64,000 bases of DNA from Siniperca chuatsi (GCF_020085105.1 NC_058042.1:18150001-18214000), one strand, 5' to 3'. Counted from the first letter of the stretch, positions 1 to 11,900 are shown. Program-made: numbers and translations. Notes: generated by a model from the sequence alone, not told the origin.

Positions 1-490
1 CGTGGTAGTATAGCTCTGCAACATGAACATAGTAAAGCTTTGCACTATTTTCGCTTAGAAACATGTTTGCCGTCAGTTAGTACAAAAAGGACTGAGATAA
101 ACTTATTTATATAGATATGTCGTATCTTTATGTTTGTTTACAACGTTGTTTTATTTAATATTACTGAACAGAGATGATTTGTTAATTTGTGTGCTCTGTA
201 AGACTCCAGACACATATGGGGAAAACCAAACATCCTGATAGGCAGGCTAACAGTGTAGTTTTGCGCAGCCAGGGTAGCGCAGCTCTCATTACAACTAATC
301 AAACTTATTTGTGTGCTAAAGTCACCATGTCTCTTCTGTTACTACATTATCAAACTACATCTGAGCTACTTTTATAGTGGTTCTACGACAGGAGTTGCAA
401 CACTGAGTCACAACTTAGCCCCAGTTTGTGCCTCTCATGTATCGTAGATATACACGGGAGGCATAAACTGGGGCTAATAGTGTGAACTTA
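1..490 (-). other. POLR2M intron 1 (partial)
   Basis: Non-coding sequence downstream (minus strand) of the POLR2M exon 1 donor. It holds a strong inverted repeat at 415-477, listed separately. No other exon or RNA gene is apparent, and the acceptor of exon 2 is outside the window. Confidence 0.6.
415..477. repeat. Inverted repeat / hairpin beside the POLR2M exon 1 donor
   Basis: Two 20-base arms (415-434 and 458-477), beginning TTAGCCCCAGTTT and ending AAACTGGGGCTAA, pair with a single mismatch around a 23-base loop. The base of the hairpin is 13 bases inside the intron from the exon 1 donor. It could be a small palindromic mobile element or a structured RNA. Its overall size of about 63 bases is in the range of a miRNA precursor, but nothing else supports that. 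Confidence 0.6.
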
Positions 491-491
491 C

Positions 492-601
492 TTGTTAGAG
501 AGTATCTTCTCCTGTCGCTGGAGCAGTTCTTGGAGCTCTTCTTTGCTCTGGTTTCTCAGGTCTCCCACCTGTCCCTGGTGCTCTGTCCGCGACGAGGACA
601 T
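492..601 (-). CDS. POLR2M: POLR2M (Gdown1) coding exon 1; gene continues off the left edge
   Basis: The first coding exon runs from an ATG at 601-599, with a purine at -3, to a consensus donor (GTAAGT, 491-486). It gives 36 codons plus two bases, so it ends in phase 2. The peptide contains LRNQSKEELQELLQRQEKIL, which matches the N-terminal helix of POLR2M (human form: a run of L/E/R ending in KRQERLLRNE). POLR2M/Gdown1 is the extra subunit that turns RNA polymerase II into Mediator-dependent Pol II(G). Only this exon is in the window; intron 1 runs off the left edge. The gene lies head-to-tail downstream of MYZAP on the same strand, as in the mammalian GCOM1 locus. Identification rests on one short exon plus synteny. 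Confidence 0.8.
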
Positions 602-2090
602 CACTGTTAGCTAGTGACAGCTAGCTAACGTTACAGCCATTCACAAACAGCGCGAGCTAACGTCTCAGTTTAACATTGTAAATACAAATTCTAATCATAC
701 GTTAACCAGCTCAAAACGCCACCAGTTACCTGACTCCTTTATGGTTAGAGACCTTTAGAAACCTCTAAAAGCGGCAGGTTTACTTCTTCAACACATAAGA
801 CCACAACATTTCAAAGTGAGATGATTCTTCTTCTTCTGCGGAAATGAAACATGTGAGGTTTAGCTCTAACGCCCCCAGTGTACACCACAGTGTAATGCAC
901 CTCTTCTTCGTGTCACAGTCAGTGGAGGTGGTTTGCTGCCCTCTGTAGGTCAAATGTAGTCATCAAGGGTTGTCTGTGAACTTCTGACAGTTCCAGTAAT
1001 CAGATATTTCTTTCCTCTCTGTAATCAGTGCAGTCAGTCTGAACAGGCTGCACAGTCTCAGACTTTCCATAGCTGCATGTCCCGTCCGGATGCTTCCCAA
1101 CCACTGTGCCAACCCATTTCTCGCTCAGCGGACAATGACCCGACTTCAACCAAGAGGTTACAGCTGTATCCCCTCTCAGAGTTCAAAGTCAGTTTAACTT
1201 TTGGTTGCAGCTGTGCAGTTGGAATAAAATCTCAGTAGACTTTATGTCTCTAATTTTCTTCTCAAAAACATTTTTTTCTTTTGCTTTATTATGTTGCAAC
1301 TGTCACTTCTTCAGTGCATGCATTAGGTATATATGTCCTATGTATCAAGTCAGATCACACCAGACACAGTAAAACATTTATGGCTTTCTTACATTTTGCA
1401 GTTTTCTCCACATGTACCCTCATCCTCTCTTCTAATCAAAATCCCTCAAACTAAAAGAAACAGGTGTATCATGTATACTTCACGTTACAACCATCTGAAG
1501 CACAGCACTGGATGTACTGTAGTTAATGTCTAACTTTAACCTTTGTTTAAATGTACTACACACAGCTTTGAAGCTTTTTTGTGAATCTACACATTTTCTT
1601 GCAATATCACTGACATCAACAAACAGACCATCTTCACTGCACAACATATAAAAATAAAATTTGGTTATCGCACTAGCGAAGTGAAAAGAGTTTTTACCAA
1701 GCAACTACAGATTTGCATTGTGAAGCATAATTTCCATAACACATAATTTCCTGTAAATGCAATAAGCAACAGCCATGCAAATCCACTATCTGCATACTAT
1801 ACAGAAGACAGTTCCTCAAAATAAAGTTTACTGGAGCTCAGTGTTTATGCATGACAGTTATGTAAAAGTGTGAAATGGAATCATTAGATATGGTAGGAAA
1901 ACAAACAATTTTAAAAGCCCTTTTTGTGTTTCTTACCAGGTATGATAAATTCAGAGTGATCCACATCAACGAACAATGAAGTAGTCACATATAGGCTTCA
2001 GACTTTAGATAATGTATGAGATTGTACCGTATGTAAGCGTGGGCATCCATTAACACAATCAGGATGTCTGGTTAAATATACAATAAAGTC

Positions 2091-2096
2091 TTTATT
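2091..2096 (-). terminator. Candidate MYZAP poly(A) signal (AATAAA), one half of a palindrome
   Basis: Bases 2082-2096 read AATAAAGTCTTTATT, so AATAAA is present on both strands. On the minus strand it would end a MYZAP 3'UTR of about 1.7 kb. A nearer alternative AATAAA is at 2657-2662 (about 1.1 kb of 3'UTR). Transcript data are needed to choose between them. Confidence 0.3.
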
Positions 2097-2849
2097 ATCC
2101 AAACACACACTGCCTCTTATCATTAGTCGCAGTATGATATGAATCGTTAAGGAAAAGGCACATCATAAAGCTTTTTCAAACACAGTCGTGGCAGTGCATA
2201 CAACAGCTGGATAATACTTGTGCCTGTGGCTCAGGAATGGCAGTCACCTCAATAAGGTCAATATCTTTAAAATGATTGAACAGTTTTATCGTTAGCACAG
2301 ATTTACTTCATATTATATAATTACCCTGTTGCCAATTTTAAGAGTATCATTCCCACCACCAGTATCAGATAGTAGGCTGTTCACAAAGGCACAAAGCCTG
2401 TTAATAAATATTTTGTACATATTGTGACAATAACAAAATAATATTCATTGAATTTGCACAGAGTCAATATAAAATTATAGGAAAATACACACAAAAACAT
2501 ATCAACCATCATATTGGACTGAATGCTCATAGCTCCATGAGCAGTATAAGTAGGCTACATTCACTGTAAACAAAACAAATATAATCCTTCAGTACATTAT
2601 TTACAGAATATTTTTTACAGAGCATCAGATTATTTACACCCTACAGCCAGCAACATTTTATTATCATTAATAGTGCTATGTGCAAACATAGGCTGAAAAC
2701 CTACATAAGACTTTTTACATCATCATGTTGTCTGTCTTTTTTTGAATGCTTAAAACAGGAGATCTGTGTCACATATAGTTATTTTAAAAAGATAATCAGC
2801 AGTGAAAATAAGACAAAAACTTTTTAGGAATTACAGTTAGAGGAGAGGA

Positions 2850-3060
2850 TAAATACCGCTCTCATGACTGCATGGTAAATATGTAAGTGCAGTTAGCTTA
2901 GCTTTAACCGCAGCTACGTGTAACTGTACCGTAACCGCAGCTACTTATTTACCGTACAGTCGTGACATACAGATTAGCTTTATGCTAAACTAACTGCAGC
3001 TACATATAGCTTAGCAAAACATAAAGACTAGAAACAGGGGAAAGAGAACAGAGACAGAGT
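2850..3060. repeat. Degenerate fragment of the palindromic teleost MITE
   Basis: Scattered motifs shared with the intact copy next to it (TACCGCTCTCATGACTG, TTAGCTTAGC, CATAAAGACTAGAAACAGGGG) in a rearranged inverted layout. It looks like an older, broken insertion of the same family. Confidence 0.5.
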
Positions 3061-3094
3061 TGATAATCAATGGTGAAACCAAACAGAACTGAGT

Positions 3095-3762
3095 TTAAAA
3101 GGAATAGTTAAATATTGTGGGAATTATGCTTTTTAGCTTTCTAGCAGAGTTAGATGAGAAGCCTGATACCACTCACATGTCAGTCCTCTAAATATGAAGC
3201 TACAGCCAGCAGCCAGTTAGCTTAGCTTAGCACAAAGACCAGAAACAGGGGGAAACAGCTAGCCTGGCTCTCTCCAAAGGTAACGACATGCACCTATCAG
3301 CACCTCTAAAGCTCACTAATTAACACATTATATCATGTTTGTTTTATCTGTAATAACAAACTGTAAAAACAACAATTTGCCATTTTACAGGGGTTTATGT
3401 GCCAGACTATTTCTTGGCTGTGACCAGTTGCCAGTGGAAACTCCAAGAAGTAACTGCTCCTGGGCAAGAAATAGGCACATAACCCACCGTAAAACAGCAA
3501 ATTGTCATTTTTACAGTTTGTGGTTTTTGTTTTTACAGATTGAACAAATGAGACATAACGTGTTAATTCATTTGAGTTGCTGGTAGATAGATTTTGTTTC
3601 CTTTGGACAACTCCTGCAGGCTAGCTGTTTTCAGTGTTTATGCTAAGCTAACTGTCTGAATGTAGCTTTGTATTTACCACCAGAAAGGAGAGTGGTATTG
3701 AACATCTCATCAAATTCTAGACGAGAACGTGTATTTCCCAAAATGTCGAACTATTACTTTAA
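3095..3762. mobile_element. Palindromic MITE, TTAA-bounded, just after the MYZAP stop codon
   Basis: A 668-base element bounded by TTAA at 3095-3098 and 3759-3762. The two halves are inverted copies of each other: motifs such as GATGAGAAG, CCAGTTAGCTTAGCTTAGC and GAAACAGGGGGAAACAGCTA on the left recur inverted on the right, with the centre near 3425. The same family occurs at 11330-11820 and 24346-24820. It has no coding capacity. TTAA ends suggest mobilisation by a piggyBac-like transposase, which is inference. Its right edge lies two bases from the MYZAP stop codon. Confidence 0.75.
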
Positions 3763-3764
3763 GA

Positions 3765-4419
3765 TCACTCTATGTTTATCTTTGCTGTTATTTCCATAAG
3801 TTTCATGAAAGGTGTATAAACTTGAGGGGCTCTTGATCTTGGTCGAGAAGAGGACGGGGATTCCTCTGGACTTGATCGTGTGTCTGTGTTTGTTTCTGCG
3901 TCCACCTCATCTCTGCCAGACTGGACTGGAGACACAGGAGGCTCAGATTCAGACGGGCGGGCATTGGGGAACGTCCCACTTGGTAAAAAAGGGCTGGACT
4001 GCAGAAAGCGGCTGTACTGGACAGGAGTGTACCTCAGTAAACTGGACTCCAGCCTGCTGGGTGGAGGGTTATTAGACTTGAACGTCCTTGGTTGGGTGGG
4101 CGTTGTCAGGTAGAGAAGGGGATGTTGAATGGGAGATGCAGGGGATGGAGGTTGTGTGGATGATGAGAGTTGTATGGAGGATGGAGGTTGAGTGGCAGAT
4201 GGAGGTTCAGTGGGTGATGGAGGTTTCATTGGTGATGGAGGTTGAGTGGGTGATGGAGGTCGAGTGGGAGATGGAGGTCGAGTGGGAGATGGAGGTTCAG
4301 TGATTGGTGGAAGCTTCATTGGTGATGGAGGATGAACAGGTGGCAGGTGTTTTATAGGATGGAGATGAGTTGGTTCACGTTGAACAGGAGGTTCAACATC
4401 ATGCCTCTGTGCTTCACGT
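3765..4419 (-). CDS. MYZAP: MYZAP exon 14 (last), with proline-rich repeat tail
   Basis: The acceptor TCTGCAG precedes 4419. The exon completes a split AGA codon and codes residues 473-690, then stops at TGA (3767-3765). It opens with a basic/hydrophilic stretch, then about nine hexapeptides of the form PPSPTx (such as PPSPTR and PPSPTQ) between roughly 4140 and 4330, then a Ser/Pro-rich linker. It ends with VYTPFMKLMEITAKINIE, the conserved MYZAP C-terminal motif, which shows that the long ORF belongs to the gene. Confidence 0.88.
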
Positions 4420-7400
4420 CTGCAGATGCACAGTCAGACATCAGAGTGAGAAACCACTTCCAAATGAAGCACCAAATACAACCTGATGCTACTAAACATG
4501 TTTCTCCAACTTCTTCTGCTTCTTACCTATGGAGCAGATCACAGCCTACTCCTTTCTCCCTGGTTTCCAAAAACTCTCTAGGCATATTCTGTGTGGACAT
4601 AAAATACTTCAGCTTGTCTTCTAATTCATTATTCTGGGAAAAGGAAAAGAGGAAACAACACTGTCAGGTCAGACACATGCAAAGGACTGCAGTCACTTTA
4701 CATGTGTAAGCAGCTTGATAGGTGCAGTGACACGAGGAAACCACACAGACATTGCCGAAAGTTCAGGATATCCAGCGTTCAGCAGCCCAGGCAGTCATCT
4801 TTAGCCATGCAGTAGATTACCACACCACACCAAAATTAAAACACACAGTAAACACACAGTGAAGTATTTCTTTTACCTCGCACTCCACTATTGCAATTCT
4901 GTCCAGAAGCTCTGAGATGAACATATCCTTTTGAGCAACTTGAGCTCGCAGTGATTCAACCTTCACAAATTCAAGAAGACAACATTTAATTGAAAACAAT
5001 TATTATGTGTTTTCAGTCAGATCTTTTCTCTGCTCAGTTTAATCATTCCAATATTGTGATCTTACTGTATATGGATTTTTGGCAGTAAATCCGTGATTTC
5101 CTAATAATTTTCTTGGAAGTTTCCCGGAAATAACAATGTAATTTGGAGCTAATTATGGGCAAAATAGTAGTGGAAAGAAAAGCTCAATTTAAACCAAACG
5201 TAATATTCATTCATTTTCATTTATTACTGGAAACTTGTACGCTTGCCTCCAGACAAATTTCACATTGTTGCATGTTCAGCATATATACACTACAAAATTA
5301 AATAGTTTTTTCTAGGAAATTATTCAGAAATTACAGACCCATAAAATAAAATGTTACCGTTGGCAAGAAACGGTCCATGCAACACTTATGATGGATACTG
5401 AATAGAAAGACTTTTCTGGAAAACCAAATTGAACTGAAAAGAAGCCAGTTGAAACTCTAATCATGCACTTCAATCACTAAACCCTTTATCTTTAGATTAT
5501 GAGTATGCATCTTAACCACTCAGCCACCACCACGCCTCACCCTTTATTGACTCTGGGTCAGATGAAGTTTTATATTCCTTGTGTGCACTGATCAATACTC
5601 TGGATGGTTAAATAAACTTCTACTACTTCAGCCGATGTATGTATCTCGTCCATACCCATTATCAAAACACAAGAAGAACAGAAGACCTGAATGCACGCGA
5701 CTGGACAGTATTCACACAGATAAATAAACTCTCCTCACCTCCTCGATCATTCCTTTGACTTTCCTCTGCTGGCAGAACACCATGTCGTTCAAGTGTTTGA
5801 TCCTTTCACGGAGATCCACAGATTCAGATTGCAGCTCTTTGGACCTAAACAGGACCACCAACCAGTTAAACATACATATAAATCCATCTTACTGAAATGT
5901 GCAGCCAGGTCAGGTGCTTCTGAGATCAAAGATAACAAACTTTAGAGGGGAAAAATAAATAGTGCAAATGCTTCAACACTAGTGTGGCTTCATGTGAGTC
6001 AAAATGTCTGAGTCATTACTCGAGTGTCTGTACTGCACTTCCACCAAAACAAAACTGATATTTTTTGAAGCATGAAAGTTTATTCTTGAGCTTGAAAATA
6101 GTCATTTGACAAAACAATCTCAACTCATGGTCCTCTTATGAGCTTTTCCGAAACTTTCTACTTGTTCAGCTGACAAAGAACTTGAACATCTTCAGATCCA
6201 ACTCCATGACAAGCTAGTTAACTCCAACTGCTGATGAAGATTATGTGATACAGTTAAAAGCTCAGAAAAAGCCAGTAAGTGGACTCCCTTTTTGTACTTT
6301 TTGGCTACAGTTGCATCAGTTTTGTCTGTCAGCTCCATCAAGCGGAGACGCTGTCCACATTCCTGCAGCTTCATTTGGAGTTGACTCTTTTCCTGTGAAA
6401 AAATATTTATTTTTCATTATAAGGTTTATTTATTTTCTGCAAGAAATGTAGATAGCTTGATTTTTTTGTTATGTTAAAATTTGCCTTGCCTTGTCCATAC
6501 AGTCCAGTAGACGCTCCACTTCAATGATCCTCTGGTCCCTCTCAGCAATCTTGGCCTCTGCAATCCTGATGTTTCTCTCTGCTTCCTCTAGTCGCCTGAT
6601 GTACTCATCGAGTTGGGCCTGTGAGAACAGAAATACATTTCGGTTTAAATGCTGGACTGCTTTTAAAACAGCTCTTCAAATTATGAAGAGTGTAGTCATT
6701 TATCTACATTTTACACTGCATCTTTGAAAAATGTGTCAAAACCAAAACCATTTGAGACATCTTGAGTAATAATCACACATCTATCCTGTCCTTACGACAC
6801 ATAAGTTTTGGTTTCTACTGGCACTGAAACTGTATGTGATGTACAATGGTGAGACTTAATGAATAAGGAGTAAAGAATGCAGACCTGTAGGTTTTCAATC
6901 TCCTCCCTGTGTTTCTGTTGTTCCTCCTGCAGCTTTTCCTCGTACTCCCGCTGTAGCTTTGCTGAGAGCTCCTGCAGTGCCTGAGTGTTGGCCTCCCGCG
7001 AAGACTCCACCTGGACAATTCACAGCACAGCAGAAATTAAGACAAGGCTGATTATTCCATATTGACACTAGCATAGAAGATGCAGATGCAGCAGATGTGT
7101 TACTGTACTGCAGTTTGATGATCTGTTATCAAATCTGCTGGATCAAAACACACTGCTGTGTCTACTATTTCTCATATGTCGTAATTCTTTGAAATTGGGG
7201 TTATTTGCTCTCTAATGGAGAGCGGCCATTTTTTGTTTGGTCATTACACAGACTGGAACCATAGATGACTTCTCAAAACTTTGGGGACTATTTTGATGAC
7301 CAGTTTTATTTTTACCTTTTACTCTAACCTACTGCAGATACTCTCCACTGTTAATGATTCATCAGACCATTTTGCAACAGGCCATTTGAGCAAGTAGTTT

Positions 7401-8925
7401 CGTGGATGCATGAGGGTTTGTGTGAACGAGTGAGTGTGCACACAAAAAAATGTGTGTGCATGATTACCTGTAGTCTCAAAGTCTGGTTTTCTGCCTGCGC
7501 GGCAGCCAGCTCCCTCTCCTTGTCTCTGAGTTTTTCTTCCGTTTTCTCACAGGTGCTCTTCAAACTCTTCACCTCGTCTCTCTTGTCCACTCTGTTCTGA
7601 CAGTTCTCCAGAAGGGATTTCTGCAAAGGAAACTTCTTTACTTATCAAGCCAACCTTTTTCTGTGATGGCATGAAGCTGTCATGGAGCAGGTCTTCACAG
7701 GTTCAGTGACATTGTTTTTTTACCTGCAGGCCGATGTTAGCTGATATAAGGGAGTTATTCATCTGATCGAAGCTCTCCATGGCTGATGTCCGGATCCTCA
7801 CCTCTGACTCCAGACTCCTCCGTTGTGAATTGGCAGTCTGCAGACACACATGGTACACTGCATTTTCAGATGTATTCACAGCATCACAGACTGGAGTTTG
7901 AGGAGGGAGTTCTGAGCAGTCACATGGTGTTACATAATTCATTACCCTGATTTCCTGTGAAAGCTTTTGCATTGATTGCTGCATTCCTCCGAACTGCCCG
8001 TACATCCGCTCTCTCACCTTCTCTAAAGAATCTCTCACCTGTGTACAGATACACAGAACGCACAGATATTATCAAAAAAACATCCAACACAGCCTTGCAT
8101 AGATGACGTGATGTTACAACAATGATGTGTTGACCTGTGTTGAGGATGTGTTTCCACTCACCTCCCTGATGTACTTCATCTCATCCTGAAGGTGACTGAC
8201 CGTCCACTCGCGCGCCATCACCTCCTGCTGTCTGTCCGAGCCCGTCCTCTGCACAACGCCGTACACTTTGGGCCTGTGGTGCTGCAGCGAGGTCTCTGGC
8301 GCCCCATTGGTCATGTCTCCAAAGTGCTGAGGGAGACAGGATCACACCGGTCAGGTTTCTGTAGTCACCCTCCACTGAGGCTGAGTTATTCTGTCATTGT
8401 GTTTGTGTATTCATGTGCTTGCTTGTGTGCACACATGCACACTTGCAGGTGCATCATGTGTTTGTGCGTTTGTGTGTGAGGACGCAAATGTCTGCATATG
8501 TACACTTGATCATGTATTTTCAGCAATACTGTTGCTTAGCACTGGAAACAGGAGGCTTGGAACGAACAGCTAAAAAAGTGTAGGGTGTATTGAAGGTGTC
8601 ATGTTTCTGCAACCCAGTACACGAGCTGCTGCCATTTCTGCCTATTGAACCTCTAGCAGACAGGCACCCAATGAAAAAAGATGCACACCAGCAGAGGAGA
8701 AGTGCAGCACTTTAAACAATGCAATAACTAAATAACAAATGACAATTATAGTCATGGGCACAGATAAATTACAGAACTGAAGCTTAGATTCAAATTTCTA
8801 CAAACATTTCAGTACTGTAGTGTAAGAGGTAAATGTTTCTGGAAATTAGAAATAATTAATTTTAGGGCTGCAACTAATGCTTATTTTTATTATTGATGAA
8901 TCTGTATATATACATATACATACAG

Positions 8926-8986
<61 letters not shown>

Positions 8987-11900
8987 TATATATAGATATA
9001 TATATAAACAGATACAATTGAGACATGAAATTTGTTACTGTCATCTGCAAGCATCTGTTCATGTTGAATATCCATGAATGCATTATTAATAAAGGTGCAT
9101 GCACAGAAACGTGTTTTACAGAAAGATGTCAGAAAGATGACACACATGCTGAAGGCGTGGCAGTGTATGCATCTCAGTGTCTATTACTCATGTGGTGGAT
9201 GTGGCTGTCTACCTGCTGAGGGGACTCCCTGCCAGCTGGCCTCTCTCTTTGGATCAGCCCATTCGTCTTCTTCCATGCCCCATTGACATCCTTCTCTTTC
9301 TCAGCCTACAGAAGAAAAAAAAAACAATATTCAAGATTGCTGTTGTGGAGGATTCACTTCATTCCAGGTGTGGACCCTGGAAAGTTAAAACATTTTCAAA
9401 ATAATTATTATTTTTAATATTATTTAACATTCCACAGCACCTATACCTTCTAATTAGCAAAGTTTCTGTTGAAATAATGCACCCTAGCTAGTTTGTTTAT
9501 TGTGTCACTGTGACAATGTTGACTTAATAATTTGGAGATCTTGTGGGGAGGGTTTGGTCACCACCAGGGTCGGGGTGGGAGCACATTTTTTTGTTCACCT
9601 GTTATATATCTTTTTTTAAAACTAAATTTTGCTTTCATTTTGAATTGAATAGCTTCTTCCAGCCAAAACATGAACTTTTTAAATCCTCTGATCAAACTAA
9701 ACATTCAGTCAGGACCTGTTACCCAGAGAAAGAGGCGTTAGTCTCAACATCTCACAGAGATAAGAGTGAGAACAAAGATGCCAGTGTTGTCTTGTGGACA
9801 GAGCCGAGCCTCACATTTCTCCACCACTTAATCTACAGAGGACATGCTGTTGAGAAACGGTGAAGGCTGCTAATGGGCGGATGTGAATTCCAGCAGATGA
9901 GAGGGAAGAACAGCCATCTTTATGTTTTAACAACACTGCAGCCTCCGTCTCTGAGAGCTCAGAAAAACAATGCTCTATGTGCAGCTTTGAATTTTACACT
10001 GACAATGTTTGACCACACTGGTGGACAGTGTTTACCTGCTTCTTGTAGCTGAGACTGCAGCCATGTAAGTTTTGTTTGGGAGGAGCACACAGGATTTTGT
10101 TTGTTTTGTTGCCTTGAGAAGCATGACCACCTCACAGACATCACTGACTGCCTGAATTATGTAAATATGTAAAAACGACTTAAAGATGCTCCTTTGAAAG
10201 AACTATGGTTCAGTGCGTAGTCAAACATTTTACAGTGTAATTTGTTTTTTGCACACATACTGACTGCTTTATCATATGACTGCATTGTGAAGGACTCGAC
10301 TGATTAGATTAGCTTCTTATTTCTGACACAAACATGAAAGTTGTGCTTGAAGTCACAACACAAAGGCCCTCTCATGTAACTCATTGGGCTGAACCATGTT
10401 CGCTTTGAAGAGACTTTCAGCCATTGTGGGGTTGATATCCAATGATGTAGGTGTAGAAACTTCTATATGTAGCAACTGTGTCAAAATCTTTTGTGTGTGT
10501 CATGGTGCAAACGTATTACATCTCATCTAGGCCACAGTCACTGGTTGGATTGTGTCCATGATGTGTCAGGTTGCAGGATACACCCTTTTTCTAATTTTAT
10601 GTCGAATAACCACTTTAACCAGCGTTCCTACTGAAAGATAATATCTCTGGCTGGGCTGAGGAGGTTTCAGTCATTCCCTTCCTCCTTGACTTAATTTCAT
10701 GTCTTCCCTTTTTTATTTTTTTTCATTCACAAAGTCACAAAAATAAAAAATAAAAAAGATACAACTGACCTACGTTCAACCTTCCAGAAAGATTACATTC
10801 AAGATCAAAGATTGTGCAACATCAGTGGAAATGTGTTGAAGCGCATTCGCTGGAAAAAAAGGACATGGATGCTCCATGTCTACATAAGTGTAATAAAAAA
10901 TGTTAAATCAAGCCTGCTCAACACTGTGTCAGTTTTGAACACTGTACTGGTATTGAACTAAATGTTGCAACAACAGAGCTATGTGTCACCGCAACTACTG
11001 CAGCACCTACACAGAGCTCTGAGCTCAGCGCTGAATACATAATGTGCAGATGAAGAGGACACGGAGAGGTAAGTTTTTAACCTCTTAAAACCTGTTGAAA
11101 CATAAAAAGTTGTGTTTTTCCACACTGTACTAAAGTTTCACATGCAAATTATATATCCACTTGTTTTAGCACTTAGCTTATATTGAGTGAAAACTCAACT
11201 CCAGTGAGTGAAGAGTCCATTTTCAGGCCTGCACCATTATACTGAATTAGAAATCCTGTGCAACACTTTATGCATATTTTCATGTGATTCAACCTGATAT
11301 ATTATGTGTCTTTGGAAACTTTTAGATCTTATAGCAATAGTTTTGGGAAATAGGATTATTCACGTTCTTACTGAGAGGTAGATGAGAAGATTGATACCAC
11401 TCTCTTGTTTGTAGGATAAATGTGAAGCTACCAACAGCAGCCAGTTAGCTTAGCTTAGCATAAAGACTGGAAATAGGGGGAAACAGCTAACCTGACTCTG
11501 TCCAAAGGTAACAAAATCCACCTACAAGCACCTCTAATGTTTACTAATTATACGTAATCCCTGGCCATAAAACAACAAATTGTCATTTCGACAAGTTTTT
11601 GTACAGATTAAACAAACAAGATATAACTTGTTAATTAATCAGCTTTAGAGGTGCTGGCGGGCAGATTTTGTTTCCAGTTTTGTGCTAAGCTAAGCTAATT
11701 GGCTGCTGGCTGTGTCATCATATTTACTGTACAGACTTGAGAGTGGTATTGATCTTCTCATCTAACTCTCAGCAAGAAAGCAGATAAGTGAATTTCCCCA
11801 AATGTTATTATTCCTCTAACACCATTTCTTACTATTCTGTTATATTTTTTTATGTATCATTTTTATTTACTCTCTACATTTCCTCCAACTATTTTCATTA

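Larger units (their letters stand above)
602..3094. other. MYZAP-POLR2M intergenic region: POLR2M 5'UTR/promoter and MYZAP 3' end
   Basis: The POLR2M leader and promoter should lie in roughly 602-900, where short CG-containing motifs are denser than in the surrounding DNA. No TATA box was identified. Minus-strand AATAAA hexamers for ending MYZAP transcripts occur at 2657-2662 and 2091-2096. A decayed copy of the palindromic MITE family lies at about 2850-3060. The rest is AT-rich and shows nothing recognisable. Confidence 0.45.

Noticed and set aside
3812..4303. Plus-strand open frames opposite MYZAP exon 14, including a MEVEWEMEVE-type repeat peptide
   Set aside because: They result from reading the 18-bp minisatellite on the wrong strand; the minus-strand frame has the conserved MYZAP ending and splice sites.
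8874..9147. Open frames rich in Tyr-Ile
   Set aside because: These are translations of the (AT)n microsatellite.
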